A DNA stretch of 64,000 nt from Protula sp. h YS-2021 (Eukaryota; Annelida; Polychaeta; Sabellida; Serpulidae), in the NCBI GenBank assembly GCA_949752745.1, contig CATKHT010000006.1, positions 1-64,000 on the forward strand, read 5' to 3'. The translations under genes and the position numbers were made by a program. This document shows, in pieces, positions 1 to 11,035 of the stretch. The number at the start of each line of letters is the position of its first letter. Position 1 is the first letter of the stretch. A model generated the notes under the pieces. It was not told the origin of the DNA and did not search any database. It saw only the letters and a list, made by a program, of their open reading frames with translations.

Positions 1-590
1 GTGTTTACATTCTGTACGCGTGTGGTTCAGTGTTTACATTCTTTACGTGTGTTGTTCAGTGTTTACATTCTGCACGCGTGCGGTTCAGTGTTTACATTCT
101 GCACGCGTGTGGTTCAGTGTTTACATTCTGTACGTGTGTGGTTCAGTGTTTACATTCTGTACGTGTGTGGTTCAGTGTTTACATTCTGTACGTGTGTGGT
201 CAGTGTTTACATTCTGTACGTGTGTGGTTCAGTGTTTACATTCTGTACGTGTGTTGTTCAGTGTTTACATTCTGCATGCGTGTGGTTCAGTGTTTACATT
301 CTGTACGTGTGCGGTTCAGTGTTTACATTCTGCACGCGTGTGGTTCAGTGTTTACATTCTTTACGTGTGTTGTTCAGTGTTTACATTCTGCACGCCTGTG
401 GTTCAGTGTTTACATTCTGTACGCGTGTGGTTCAGTGTTTACATTCTGTACGCGTGTGGTTGAGTGTTTACATTCTGTACGTGTGTGGTTCACTGTACAC
501 ATTCTATACGCGTGTGGTTCAGTGTTTACATTCTGTACGCGTGTGGTTCAGTGTTTACATTCTGTACGCGTGTGATTCAGTGCACACATT
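1..590. repeat. 29-bp minisatellite, about 20 units, truncated by window edge
   Basis: The unit starts gtgtttacattctgtacgcg and is 29 bp. It repeats almost without gaps from base 1; one unit near 199 lacks a base. Variation lies mainly at the tac/cac/tta and gcg/gtg positions. Because 29 is not a multiple of 3, all three plus frames read the same periodic peptide in different phases, so the open frames here are not genes. The last units (579-600) are degenerate and run into unique DNA. Confidence 0.95.
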
Positions 591-1066
591 ACCACAGTTG
601 CACACATACACCACACACAAAGAAAGCTAAAGTAAACCACCTAAGGCAAAAACTTTTAAAGAAAAACACGCCTACGGAACTTTGAGAAGTTCAATTGACA
701 TTATTATTATTATTCAAGCTATGATATTTCAATACCTCTGTATCAAATTTAGCGTAATTGAGAGGCGGACGTCTTTAGCAATTGAAAAATTATATACCCA
801 ATTTCCAAAAGCCGCTTCATCTACTTTCAGAAATGACATAGGCACTTCACAATTTCACTTGAAATTAAAGACTGTCACATGACACTGTAGCCTTGTGTCA
901 GCTGACAACATGATGATACTCTGATTTCAATTACTTGTTCACATGCCAGCGACTGCAATCCAAGCTCTTGCTTCTAAAGCTCCCCCTTTTTTTCAATTAA
1001 TGCGCAGTGTCACATCAAGCAGTGGGAATTCCCAAACCCGACACTTTCTCACACTTCAAATTACGT
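591..1066. other. Non-coding AT-rich stretch
   Basis: I see no gene. It holds a short ATT run near 698-715 and otherwise unique AT-rich sequence without recognisable splice or coding signal. Confidence 0.6.
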
Positions 1067-1130
1067 CAACAACCAACCAACCAACCAACCAACCATCCAT
1101 CCATCCATCCAGCCAGCCAGCCACCCATCC

Positions 1131-1198
<68 letters not shown>

Positions 1199-1199
1199 T
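1067..1199. repeat. Compound microsatellite AACC/ATCC/AGCC/AAT
   Basis: Successive pure tracts of AACC (about 1069-1094), ATCC (1095-1110), AGCC (1111-1122) and about 22 copies of AAT (1133-1198) abut one another. Adjacent tetramers differ by single bases, suggesting that each tract grew from a mutated unit of its neighbour. Poly-Asn and poly-Ile/Leu frames here are artefacts. Confidence 0.97.
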
Positions 1200-1985
1200 C
1201 CACACCATGAACTTTAGTGAAATTCTGTGCCCATCCCCCAAACCCCTCCCACAAACACCTCTGCTATCAGGCCAAGCTTATCATTCAACGTGAAATTAAA
1301 ACTGCTACTCTGACAAACCGGACTACGCATATCACATGGGCGAACATAGAACCTACATTCGGGGGTTTGGGGACTGGACGTTTCGAACCTTTAGCTTTCC
1401 GCACCCCTTTTGAACCGTTCCGTACCCTTTTTTTGGACGTTATGCACCCTGCCAAAAGACGTTCCGCACCCTATTTGTCACACTTTGGATCCGTGTGTCA
1501 CACTTTGGATGCAGTTATGTTTCCACGCAAGTTCTCCGAAACTATTTACCCTGGGCATATGCTACCTTGCACAGTGAAAATATATATATTGAAGTTGTGC
1601 AACGTCGTATTATTTTTCAAATCGGCCAAAAATTGCCAAAGTGGCGACTTGTCAAAAATTGTGATTTCTTGAGATAACTGCAATGTAAGACCTGGGTGCT
1701 TTCCCCGCGAGTTCTCCAAATATATATATATATATATATTGAAGTTGTGCAACGTCGAGGGCAAAGGCAGGGTACGGAAAAGAAAAGTTACGGAACGTCG
1801 AGGAACCGGGGCTTTCAGTGCCAGTACTGTTCCAGCTAACTGAAGAAAACGCTACGCCAACTAAAATCTGCAGTCGATACGCGAGTATCTTTATGAAACA
1901 AGGACAATAAGTCATCCAAGATGGCAGCCAATGTGCTCTCTAAATCAAGGGCAAAATAAAACTAGAGCAGTGTGCACAGCTCACA
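1200..1985. other. Non-coding DNA with a dispersed direct repeat
   Basis: There is no supported gene. A segment reading attgaagttgtgcaacgtcg occurs twice (about 1588-1607 and 1738-1757), each preceded by a TA run and, further up, by a similar gttctcc-containing stretch (about 1529 and 1709). A 15-bp direct repeat, tgtcacactttggat, occurs at 1477 and 1496. This looks like an old local duplication or a fragment of a dispersed element. Confidence 0.5.
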
Positions 1986-2267
1986 TATTCCCCACAGCCC
2001 CCCCCCCCCCCTCCCATCAGTAAAGACGACCATCAAACGTCAATCAAGAGCTGTAATTTTCTAAGTCCAGCTGGTCCATTTTCTTTGGACGACCCTGGCC
2101 CATTTACAATACCAATCTGTGTTTGTTCCCATAGAAGCTACATACCAAGTTTCATTAAAATCCTTGAAGGAGTTTTTAAGTTATCGTGTTATTAAACTCT
2201 TGATGACAGACCGACCGACACGAGGTCGATCGCATATATTCCTCACAGGTTCTACCTGTGGGGAATA
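1986..2267. mobile_element. Short element with terminal inverted repeats and a 3' hairpin
   Basis: The ends are inverted copies of a 12-bp word: tattccccacag at 1986-1997 and ctgtggggaata at 2256-2267. The right end itself folds into a hairpin with arms of about 13 bp (2238-2250 and 2254-2266, one mismatch). Just inside it lies a gac/gaccg-rich stretch. There is no coding capacity. The pattern fits a non-autonomous DNA transposon. No target duplication was resolved, so class and exact ends are uncertain. Confidence 0.45.
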
Positions 2268-2827
2268 AAATATTACAGGCGACGCGTGTCAGCAACAGCC
2301 GGCGACGGGCAGACAGAGCGGTGGACAACACCCACCTATAGCCTCTCTCCGGGCGCTAATTTGCGCCATTGCGCCTCGTGCGCCTTTTCGCATCGCTGTT
2401 CTATGCGGTGACAGCGAACGACTTTTTCCATACGGCGCACAAAAATGTAAACAACGTTCATACATATACTGGTTTATTACATGGGTTTTCTGTGTTCCCT
2501 CTCTTACAATTGTTCTGTTTTACCAAGTCGAATTGGGTCGTGATTCACCAATAATTAGTTGGAAATGTTTACAGTCTGGTTCTATACACCAGGCATACAC
2601 AGACTGTTCCGAACAATTAAGGCGAATAATAGCTGGAAAATGGCGCCAGTTTTTCTTCTTTTTTTTTTTTGGGGGGGGGGGAGGGAGGGGGTTGTTTTTT
2701 TCTGTGTCTTTTGCTGTACTGGCAAACCGGGCTCGAAGCAAACCAATCCATTTCACTTAGAATACAATTTAAATGATTTTATTATTTATTAGTGAGGGAA
2801 AACAATTTTTCACCCTAGTAATAAAGC
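2268..2827. other. Non-coding stretch with a poly-T/poly-G run
   Basis: Unique sequence with a T-run followed by a G-run near 2650-2690. I see no exon or RNA gene. Confidence 0.6.
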
Positions 2828-3350
2828 GTGCTAAGCCTGCGGTCACGTTGCGTAGGTGCTGAGCCTGCGGTCACGTTACGTAGGTGCTAAGCCTGCGGTC
2901 ACGTTACGCAGGTACTAAGCCTACGGTCACGCTACGTGGATGCTAAGCCTGCGGTCACGTTACGTAGGTGCTAAGCCTGCGGTCACGTTACGTAGGTGCT
3001 GAGCCTACGGTCACGTGACGTAGGTGCTGAGCCTACGGTCACGTGACGTAGGTGCTGAGCCTACGGTCAAGTGACGTAGGTGCTGAGCCTACGGTCACGT
3101 TACGTAGGTGCTGAGCCTACAGTCACGTTACGTAGGTGCTGAGCCTACGGTCACGTTACGTAGGTGCTGAGCCTACAGTCACGTTACGTAGGTGCTGAGC
3201 CTACGGTCACGTTACGTAGGTGCTGAGCCTACAGTCACGTTACATAGGTGCTGAGCCTACAGTCACGTTACGTAAGTGCTGAGCCTGTGGTCACGTTACG
3301 TAAGTGCTGAGCCTGCGGTCACGTGACGTAGGTGCTAAGCCTGCCTTCAC
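2828..3350. repeat. 28-bp minisatellite, about 18-19 units
   Basis: The unit is gtgctgagcctacggtcacg followed by ttacgtag. Two alternating variants exist (ctgcgg versus ctacgg, and ttacgtag versus tgacgtag). Where the tgacgtag variant occurs the unit contains the palindrome cacgtg (for example near 3013 and 3041), which resembles an E-box; whether anything binds is unknown. Confidence 0.95.
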
Positions 3351-4096
3351 GTGACACTTGTATTTCTTTTACGATGACAAGTCTTAAGGTTCAGCAAGAC
3401 CATGCACATGTGAACAGGTCAACATTTCAATCATCTTTAACCTCCTTAAAACAGTCACATAATATCGATAAAAGCTACAATATCTTTCTCCTATTAATCA
3501 CCTCGTGTAAATTTCACGAAAGATAAGATTAAACTCCATTCACATTTTGTATCAAATACCACACGTCAGATAAGCTTCATATTCTCAAGGCAAAATCTCG
3601 ACAAAAATGCAACAAAAACCAAAAGTTGATTATATCTTCCAAGGATACCAGGAGGCCACTTGATTCTGCTTTCAAAAACCTCTCACGTTATTTAACTATG
3701 CATTTTTCTAACGAACCCCCCCCCCCCCCCCACCCGACCCACCACCCCCTCCTCTTTGATAATACAAAGCAAGCATACACAGACAGGCCTCGCTATTTTC
3801 TGTCACTTTCTTGGGGGCCCCTTTATTCAAATGCGTGCGAAAGTGAGACAGACAGACGACAGTAAGGATCATATTCGCAGCAAAAAAAAAAAAAACGAGG
3901 ACTATTCTTTTTTTAAAGATCCAGAAAAAAAATCAAATTTTCACAATTCAAATATTTAGCCCCCCCCCCCCCTCCCCCCATTCTAACACACAGGAAACCC
4001 TGAACCTCAACTTTTTCCCTCCATCCCTTCTTCACTTCACTTCACTGCGCTCCCGATTTCCTTCCACAGACCTCTCCCCCCCCCCCAACCTTACCT
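3351..4096. other. Non-coding stretch with C-runs
   Basis: Low-complexity C-runs lie at about 3716-3731 and 3961-3972. No gene is supported; if the minus-strand LDLa gene continues, this is intron of that gene. Confidence 0.55.
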
Positions 4097-4399
4097 GCGG
4101 TGTACTCACCATAGGCAATCCCCGCCCTCTACCAACCCCATGGTCAGCTAGCCTAAAGTCCTTGCTGCCGCTCCCCACCCCCCCTCTCCATCCCTACACC
4201 CCTCCCCCACCTCCCCACCTCTCCCAGCGACGTACGCACCATCCCTCTCCCCCCACCCCTGCCTACGGCGTATTCACCCCCCCCCCCCTCCCAGCGGTGT
4301 ACTCACCACCCCCCTCTCCCCACCCCTGCCTACACCGTATTCACCACCCCCCCCCCCTCTCCCCACCCCCGACCCCCCTCCCAGCGGTGTACTCACCAC
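4097..4399 (-). repeat. C-rich intronic repeat carrying copies of the LDLa exon splice donor
   Basis: A word cagcggtgtactcaccac (plus strand) recurs at 4097-4110, 4292-4309 and 4382-4399, with mutated copies at about 4225, 4265 and 4332, separated by C/T-rich spacers. On the minus strand each is ggtgagtacaccgc or a variant of it. The copy at 4382-4399 is the genuine 5' splice site of the LDLa exon and the rest lie in the downstream intron. Three copies keep the full gtgagt core, two read gtgaat and one reads gtgcgt. Confidence 0.75.
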
Positions 4400-4552
4400 A
4401 GTTGAGCTCATCGTCACCAAATTCACAGTCGACATCCATATCACACTGCCAGTGCGCAGGGATACACGTGCACTCCCCCGCCGTCTCCGTCCGACACATA
4501 AAGTAGTTCTCCTTCTCCGGGCACGAACATGGCACAGCGACGCGGATGGATC
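4397..4552 (-). CDS. LDL-receptor class A domain exon (partial gene)
   Basis: An internal exon of 156 bp encoding 51 complete codons, flanked on the minus strand by an acceptor (T-rich tract then AAAG at 4554-4553) and a strong donor (gtgagtac from 4396). It starts and ends in phase 1, the symmetrical arrangement typical of shuffled extracellular modules. The peptide contains the LDLa signature CIPAHWQCD, then DVDC and GDDELNC. Six cysteines match the family spacing (exon residues 10, 19, 29, 36, 42, 51) and two extra cysteines (8, 27) could form a further bridge. The acidic residues before the last cysteine fit the family's calcium site. LDLa modules occur in lipoprotein receptors, proteoglycans, proteases and some GPCRs; the rest of the protein is not visible, so the gene cannot be named. 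Any upstream exons would lie at higher coordinates. Confidence 0.8.
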
Positions 4553-4750
4553 CTTTAAATAATAAAAACAAATCCCATAATAACATCAACTTAATAATTT
4601 ATTTATTTAACGTATGACAATGTGACAATATTTGATAAAGTAGAAGCATTTATAGAAAAAATTTCAAAACTGAATCACAATTTTCAAACGGCGAAAAAAA
4701 CTGCTGAACAAGACTTCAGATCCTCTACACTGCGAAACCACACAGAAAAA
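4553..4750. other. Intron or intergenic AT-rich DNA
   Basis: It includes the T-rich acceptor tract of the LDLa exon next to 4553. No other feature is seen. Confidence 0.6.
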
Positions 4751-4941
4751 CGCTCCCCGGAGCACATTTCCTCGAGCCCATTTCCGGAGTACATTCCGGG
4801 GAGCCTATTTCCGGAGTACATTCCCGGAGTACATTCCGGGGAGCCCATTACCAGGAGCATATTCTGGGGAGCACATTCCCGCAGCCCATTCCCGGGAGTC
4901 CATTACCGGGAGCACATTCCCAGAGCACATTCCCGGAGCAA
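4751..4941. repeat. Irregular minisatellite of gagcacattcccgg-type words
   Basis: Words of 13-16 bp (gagcacattcccgg, gagtacattcc, gagcccattaccgg) follow one another irregularly. The same word is embedded twice in each 69-bp unit downstream, so the two arrays are related. Confidence 0.8.
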
Positions 4942-5098
4942 GATATATCAGATTTATGAAATACAATGGATTACTGAAATCTACATATTTTGCTCTCAGT
5001 CGTTTTATTTTCTCTAAAAAAAAACAAAAAAAAAACAAAAAACAAAAAACAAAACAAAAAAGTATCTAGTATGGCGTTATCATGTGCCAATAGCAGAG
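4942..5098. other. Spacer between the two related arrays, with A-rich tract
   Basis: AT-rich sequence with a run of aaaac/aaaaac words at about 5017-5060. Confidence 0.6.
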
Positions 5099-5827
5099 TA
5101 ACACGAGCCGCTGTAACATGAGGCCTGACAACTAGAGCACATTCCCGCAGCACATTCCCGGAGCCCATAACACGAGCCGATGTAACATGAGGCCTGACAA
5201 CTAGAGCACATTCCCGCAGCACATTCCCGGAGCCCATAACACGAGCCGATGTAACATGTGGCCTGACAACTAGAGCACATTCCCGCAGCACATTCCCGGA
5301 GCCCATAACACGAGCCGATGTAACATGTGGCCTGACAACTAGAGCACATTCCCGCAGCACATTCCCGGAGCCCATAACACGAGCCGATGTAACATGAGGC
5401 CTGACAACTAGAGCACATTCCCGCAGCACATTCCCGGAGCCCATAACACGAGCCGATGTAACATGTGGCCTGACAACTAGAGCACATTCCCGCAGCACAT
5501 TCCCGGAGCCCATAACACGAGCCGATGTAACATGAGGCCTGACAACTAGAGCACATTCCCGCAGCACATTCCCGGAGCCCATAACACGAGCCGATGTAAC
5601 ATGTGGCCTGACAACTAGAGCACATTCCCGCAGCACATTCCCGGAGCCCATAACACGAGCCGATGTAACATGAGGCCTGACAACTAGAGCACATTCCCGC
5701 AGCACATTCCCGGAGCCCATAACACGAGCCGATGTAACATGTGGCCTGACAACTAGAGCACATTCCCGCAGCACATTCCCGGGGCCCATAACACGAGCCG
5801 ATGTAACATGAGGCGTGACGACTAGAG
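5099..5827. repeat. 69-bp minisatellite, about 10.5 units
   Basis: The unit begins ccgatgtaacatgaggcctg and ends ataacacgag. Unit starts fall at 5108, 5177 and so on to 5798, exactly 69 bp apart. The units are almost identical; the main variable site is atgagg versus atgtgg. Because 69 is a multiple of 3, two minus-strand frames stay open for 227-272 codons; these periodic peptides are not credible genes. Confidence 0.97.
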
Positions 5828-6060
5828 CCGTGGCTTCACCACAACCAAAAAAGATTGTTTACAACTGCTCGGTGAATTACGATAACTTTTTGAGGGCACT
5901 TTTTTCTTTTCCTTCTTTTTTTTTTTTTTTTTTTTTTTTTGTTTTGTTTCAAGAGAAATGAATAAAATGACTCCCAAAGCCACCGTGAGAGAGTTTACAC
6001 TAACAGCTGACCCCAAGCCAGAGACTTTTAACAGTGGGCAATTGTTTCCACAGAACCCGA
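5828..6060. other. Non-coding spacer with poly-T
   Basis: It contains a T-run at about 5917-5940. No gene is supported. Confidence 0.6.
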
Positions 6061-6550
6061 GTGTCATGCTCGGGTTGGCCGTGTGTAAGGCTCAGGCTGG
6101 CTGAGTGTCATGCTCGGGTTGGCCGTGTGTAAGGCTCAGGCTGGCTGAGTGTCATGCTCGGGTTGGCCATGTGTAAGGCTCAGGCTGGCTGAGTGTCATG
6201 CTCGGGTTGGCCGTGTGTAAGGCTCAGGCTGGCTGAGTGTCATGCTCGGGTTGGCCGTGTGTAAGGCTCAGGCTGGCTGAGTGTCATGCTCGGGTTGGCC
6301 GAGTGTAAGGCTTAGGCTGGCTGAGTGTCATGCTCGGGTTGGCCGTGTGTAAGGCTCGGGCTGGCTGAGTGTCATGCTCGGGTTGGCCGTATGTAAGGCT
6401 CAGGTTGGCTGAGTGTCATGCTCGGCTTGGCCGTGTGTAAGGCTCAGGCTGGCTGAGTGTCATGCTCGAGTTGGCCGTGTGTAAGGCTCGGGCTGGCTGA
6501 GTGTCATGCTCGGGTTGGCCATGTGTAATGCTCGGGTTGGCCGTGTGTAA
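6061..6550. repeat. 44-bp minisatellite built of two 22-bp halves
   Basis: The 44-bp unit has two related 22-bp halves (atgctcgggttggccgtgtg and aggctcaggctggctgagtg, each followed by two more bases). About 11 units are present. At the right end (about 6507-6550) two halves of the same type sit next to each other, which shows that the 22-bp half is the ancestral unit. Confidence 0.95.
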
Positions 6551-6582
6551 TTTTCAGATGGGTGGTATGGTTCATGTCGTCT

Positions 6583-6680
6583 CTCCATACAGATCATTCC
6601 GGCTCTCTATACAGATCATTCCGGCTCTCTATACAGTCCAGATTGGTCCTCTGTACAGTTCACGTTGGCCCTCAGCACAC
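6583..6680. repeat. About 20-bp repeat, 4-5 degenerate copies
   Basis: Copies of ctctatacagatcattccgg, perfect twice, then decaying into cctctgtacagttcacgttgg. Confidence 0.75.
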
Positions 6681-7164
6681 GTTAAGTTGCCAGTATGCAG
6701 AACTCGAGCATACATACATACCACGATAAAACTATACATTTCAATTGGATCATATGCACATTCTGTACCAATCGCATAAACGCTTGCGGAGGAATGTGTT
6801 TCAGAGTTCAGAATCCCGGTGGTAAGGTTAAAATTGTCCGATACAAATGACAAAAAAATTAGTCGCCGAGAATAAAAAAAAAAAAAAAAACCAAACATCA
6901 CCACTTGACCCCACTCCTGTATCTAAATATATCACAAATATTTTCGTGCACTTCTACTCGCTGCAGTTTTTTTTTTTATCTCAGACCCTTCAACAACTCT
7001 CTAAAGTCAGGGTCAACTCTCCTTGTTTTCATTGAACTGAATCAGTAATAATTCTATTCACTTCTTGATACATATTCGATTTCGTTAAGTTTTTTGAACA
7101 GATGTTTGATTTTTTTTTTTTTTTGATTTTCACTTCTTGGTCCGACAAAGTAGGGACTAATTAT
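6681..7164. other. Non-coding DNA with A and T runs
   Basis: Poly-A at about 6874-6890 and poly-T near 6967 and 7110. I see no gene. Confidence 0.6.
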
Positions 7165-7590
7165 ACCAACACTGTTATTATAACGACATCTGTTATATCG
7201 ACACCGTTATTACACCGACATCGGTTATAGCGACAACAGTTATACCGACACCGTTATCATAACGACTTCAGTTATAACGACATGGTTATTATAACGACAT
7301 CTGTAACAACGACACCGTTATTATAACGAAATCGGTTATAACGACACCGTTACTATAACGACATCGGTTATAACGACACCGTTATTATAACGACATAGGT
7401 TATAACGACACCGTTATTATAACGACATCGGTTATAACGATAGCGTTACTATAACGATATCAGTTATACCGACATTGGTTATAAAGACACCTTTATTACA
7501 CCGACATCGGTTATAACGATATCAGTTATACCGACATCGGTTATAAAGACATCGTTACTATAACGACCTAGGTTATAACGACACAATTTT
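7165..7590. repeat. 32-bp minisatellite with two unequal halves
   Basis: The unit joins gttattataacgacatcg (18 bp) to gttataacgacacc (14 bp). About 13 copies are present, less regular at both ends. No coding potential. Confidence 0.9.
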
Positions 7591-7762
7591 TCTTGCCAAG
7601 AGTATAATTTTACAAAAGTAACATCTGTAACAGTTTTCAAACATCTCTGACATGTTATTATTCGTAGATCCTGCAAATACGTCGACTAGCGGAAACAGCT
7701 GTCATTTTTTTTTCACCAAAAATCAAGGGAAAGAGAAGACACTTGCTTATTAAATAAACACA

Positions 7763-8052
7763 CGTGTGTCACAAAGACACTACCGACCACAGTACTCAAC
7801 ACGTACATGTCACAAGGACACTACCGATTACAGTAAATACGTGTCACAAGGACATTGTACCGATCACAGCACTCAACACACTTGTCACAAGGATACTGTC
7901 CAACAACAGCAATTAAAACGTGTCACAAGGACACTGTACCAACCACAGCACTCAACACACGTGTCACAAGGACACTGTCCGACCACAATACTCAACACAC
8001 ACACATGTCACAAGGACACTGTATCGACTACAGTATGCAACACATGTGTGAC
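7763..8052. repeat. About 36-41 bp minisatellite, 7-8 units
   Basis: Each unit contains cgtgtcacaaggacactgta followed by a variable cgaccacagtactcaacaca stretch. Length varies among units. Confidence 0.9.
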
Positions 8053-8116
8053 AGGGAAATTTTGACGATACCTGCACACACAAGAAGGCGTCGAGGCAGA
8101 GGAATTGCAAAACCAC

Positions 8117-8381
8117 ACCTGTACACCACAGGCACCTGTACACCACAGGCACCTGTACACCACCGGCACCTGTACACCACAGGCACCTGTACACCACGGG
8201 CACATGTACACCACGGGCACCTGTACACCACGGGCACCTGTACACCACGGGCACCTGTACACCACAGGCACCTGTACACCATAGGCACCTGTGCACCACA
8301 GGCACCTGTACACCACAGGCACCTGTACACCATAGGCACCTGTGCACCACAGGCACCTGTACACCACAGGCACCTGTACAG
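8117..8381. repeat. 17-bp minisatellite, about 15 units
   Basis: The unit is acctgtacaccacaggc. With 17 bp per unit each frame cycles through three phases, giving long Cys/Trp/Val-rich minus-strand frames that are artefacts. Confidence 0.96.
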
Positions 8382-8971
8382 CATCAGTAGCGCCAATTAC
8401 TACGAATGTGTCATCATATTTCATCCCTCATCTCGACCAGACCAACAACTGCAGCTACTCATCACTCCCATTCTACATATCAATCAGGGTTTGTTTTGTT
8501 TTTTTTTCCATCAAATCAATCATTTACACATAGTATCCAGCGTTCGCTTGGACGGAAATGCATGGTAATGTTCACAGTAATTTTGGAAATGGGCGCAGCA
8601 CTTTCACAGCCCTGCATCCAGTTGAATGCAAAAAAAAAAAAAAAAAAAAAATGGTCGCAGGATGCAGATTTTAACTTGAAACAAATTTTTCAGTTTATTA
8701 ACCATATAAAAAACTTGAACGTAAGATTCGGAACGGTTTGCGTTCGCCTGAACGCAGTAATTTAATCCTATGGCGAACGCTGATCTCGTTGATATTCATG
8801 GGTTCACTGATCACAGGAGAGGCGGGCACCATTCAAAAAGATGCTCCGGACGGATTGCTCTGTTACTCAGCTCGCGTTAGAAGTCTCGCCCATCAACGCC
8901 GGGGTGCACTGCAGTATTATCGCGTGGGGGGGGGGGGGGGGGGGGGAGGTAGCAGTGACGGAAGGTGTTGC
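8382..8971. other. Non-coding stretch with poly-A and G-run
   Basis: It holds poly-A at about 8629-8651 and a run of about 20 G at 8927-8946. No exon is supported. Confidence 0.55.
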
Positions 8972-9243
8972 CCAACTCTTGGCCAATTGTGTCGTTTAGG
9001 GATGCCACAAATTTTTGTTGGGCAATGTTAGGGATACCACATATTTATGTTGGGCAATGTTAGGGATGCCACAAATTTTTGTTGGGCAATGTTAGGGATA
9101 CCACATATTTATGTTGGGCAATGTTAGGGATATCACATATTTTTGTTGAGCAATGTTGGGAATACCACATATTTTTGTTGGGCAATGTTACGGATACCAC
9201 ATATTTTTTTTGGGCAATGTTACGGATACCACATATTTATGTA
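8972..9243. repeat. 32-bp minisatellite, about 8 units
   Basis: The unit contains gttgggcaatgttagggata and ccacatatttat. Units alternate between a catatttatg and a caaatttttg ending in the first half of the array. Confidence 0.93.
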
Positions 9244-11035
9244 GCCACACTCTCAATTAAACTACAACTTTAATAATACGGGCATGTACTGGGGTCAACT
9301 TTTTTTAACAGATGTGAGGTTCGAGTTAGTTTTTACAGAGACGCTGCGACTGTACAAATACACGAGTTCCCTAAACGACGCCTTAACCAGTTTTTGCAGT
9401 GAATGACACGTTTTTATATATTTATATATTCTTTTCTTTTCTTTTTTTTGTATGATTTTAAAACAACTTTCAAAAGAAAGTTGCGTTCTTTTATATCTGA
9501 CAAAACCTTAAGCTCGATGAACACTCCCCCAATAAACTCCTGGCCAGGGAGGGGGGGGGGGGGGAGGCGACGCCAATCATTATTACTTTATTTAACCCGA
9601 AAAATATATAGCCTCCGCATTGTAACGGGTGCCAGCGAGGAGTGCAAATGATAATTTATTCGCACTTATAAGAGTGATAAAACGTATGTTTATTGCCCAA
9701 CACACGCGTACAGAGTGAAATATTCAACTTATTTTGAGCTTAATTAACCCGTAAATCAAGTTAACTTTTTCTTTGGTGTTTGTTTTCTAAACTGAATGGT
9801 GCATAAAACGTTCAGATAACAAACTTTTAAATTTTCTAAACGTCTGAAGAATGGCGGAAGGGATGGCGCGGGGTGGCGGGGTGGCTAGAATTTTCCTCTG
9901 TTAGCAGTAAGACCCGTAAAGTTACGCTGCTCTCTTACTCAATTACTTCAGTTATCATAAACACACTCACCATGACAACAACCACTGAATTTGCAAATTT
10001 TTTTCTCTAAAAAAGAAAAAACAGAGCCTTTGTGTTTTCTCCCCCCCCCCCCTTTTTTTTTTGTCAAGGAGAGCATGCTCGCGCTGACAATAGCAGGCGG
10101 TAATTCGCTTCAAACGCTCACAATTACTCCTGATTGAGCAGTTTTCTTCAAAGGGCCGCTCTTTATCTCAGTCAAGCGAGCTTTTAAACATCAAACAGGA
10201 GCTCCCAGTATCGCTGCAACAAAATAGCGTTGTTGCTAAAAAGCATCATAGGGAACTCCGAAAACATGTTTGTTTGCACAATGGTCTTGAATTTCACTAT
10301 GAGTAGTGCTCAGAAAGCCGGCTTCGTCCTCGGTTGGAGCGGGGGGGGGGGGGGGGGGGGGCGGAGCGGGGACGGGGAGGGGGAGGGAATGTAACTGATA
10401 CCGTTGTGCTATGTGTCTACCTCGCTTTTACGGCAATGGAAACTTGAGTCTGCCTTTTACCTTGACCTTGCTCTCCCCAGGAGGTCACACGTCAACATCA
10501 ATATTTTCAACCAACCACTACTGAGCAGAATTTGCATTGAAAATACACTTCATTTCGGCAAAGCGCTAACGTTAACAAAGAGCTTCAAGAAAAACTAGAC
10601 CAAAATTCGCCCAACGAATTAGATACCACTTCAAGAAAAAAAATAACCATACAAGCTCTCCCCCGTTCAATCTTCGTTTTTTTTTTTTTTTTTTTTATTA
10701 CTTCTATTTTTGTATCATTTTTTCAGCATTCGAGAGCTGAGCAGGCATAACCCACTCGTTCGCCTTCAATTTAATTATTGTCTCCTCTGCAAATCAATTA
10801 CTCGTGCGACGCCCTGTTAGTTAATATTGCCTCTCTCACTCAGCCTTCATCATGACAGCAGCACGACCAAAACAAGTGCCACTTTGTTGCGGTATTCTGC
10901 ACAGATATCAGGCTATAGTCTTGTTTCCTTTAAAATACCACCATTTCTATTTAGTGTAATTGCCTTAGCGTTCGAATGCAATTGATCTCAGCGAAACCCC
11001 CGATTGACTGTTTGTCTGCTGGTTAACGTCCCATT
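9244..11035. other. Gene-free stretch with homopolymer tracts
   Basis: No gene, repeat array or RNA is supported over about 1.8 kb. There are T-rich runs near 9430, G-runs at 9550-9563 and 10341-10361 (21 G followed by more G-tracts up to about 10388), C/T runs near 10042-10062, and poly-T at 10677-10697. Confidence 0.55.

Noticed and set aside
1..590. CRISPR array
   Set aside because: The 29-bp period matches a CRISPR repeat length, but the units are directly adjacent with no spacers, and the context is eukaryotic.
2369..2554. Short ORFs near 2.4 kb
   Set aside because: No conserved feature; lengths expected by chance.
4971..5789. 272- and 227-codon Cys-rich frames on the minus strand
   Set aside because: They are translations of the 69-bp minisatellite in two frames.
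7964..8424. Cys/Trp-rich minus-strand proteins
   Set aside because: They are phases of the 17-bp minisatellite.
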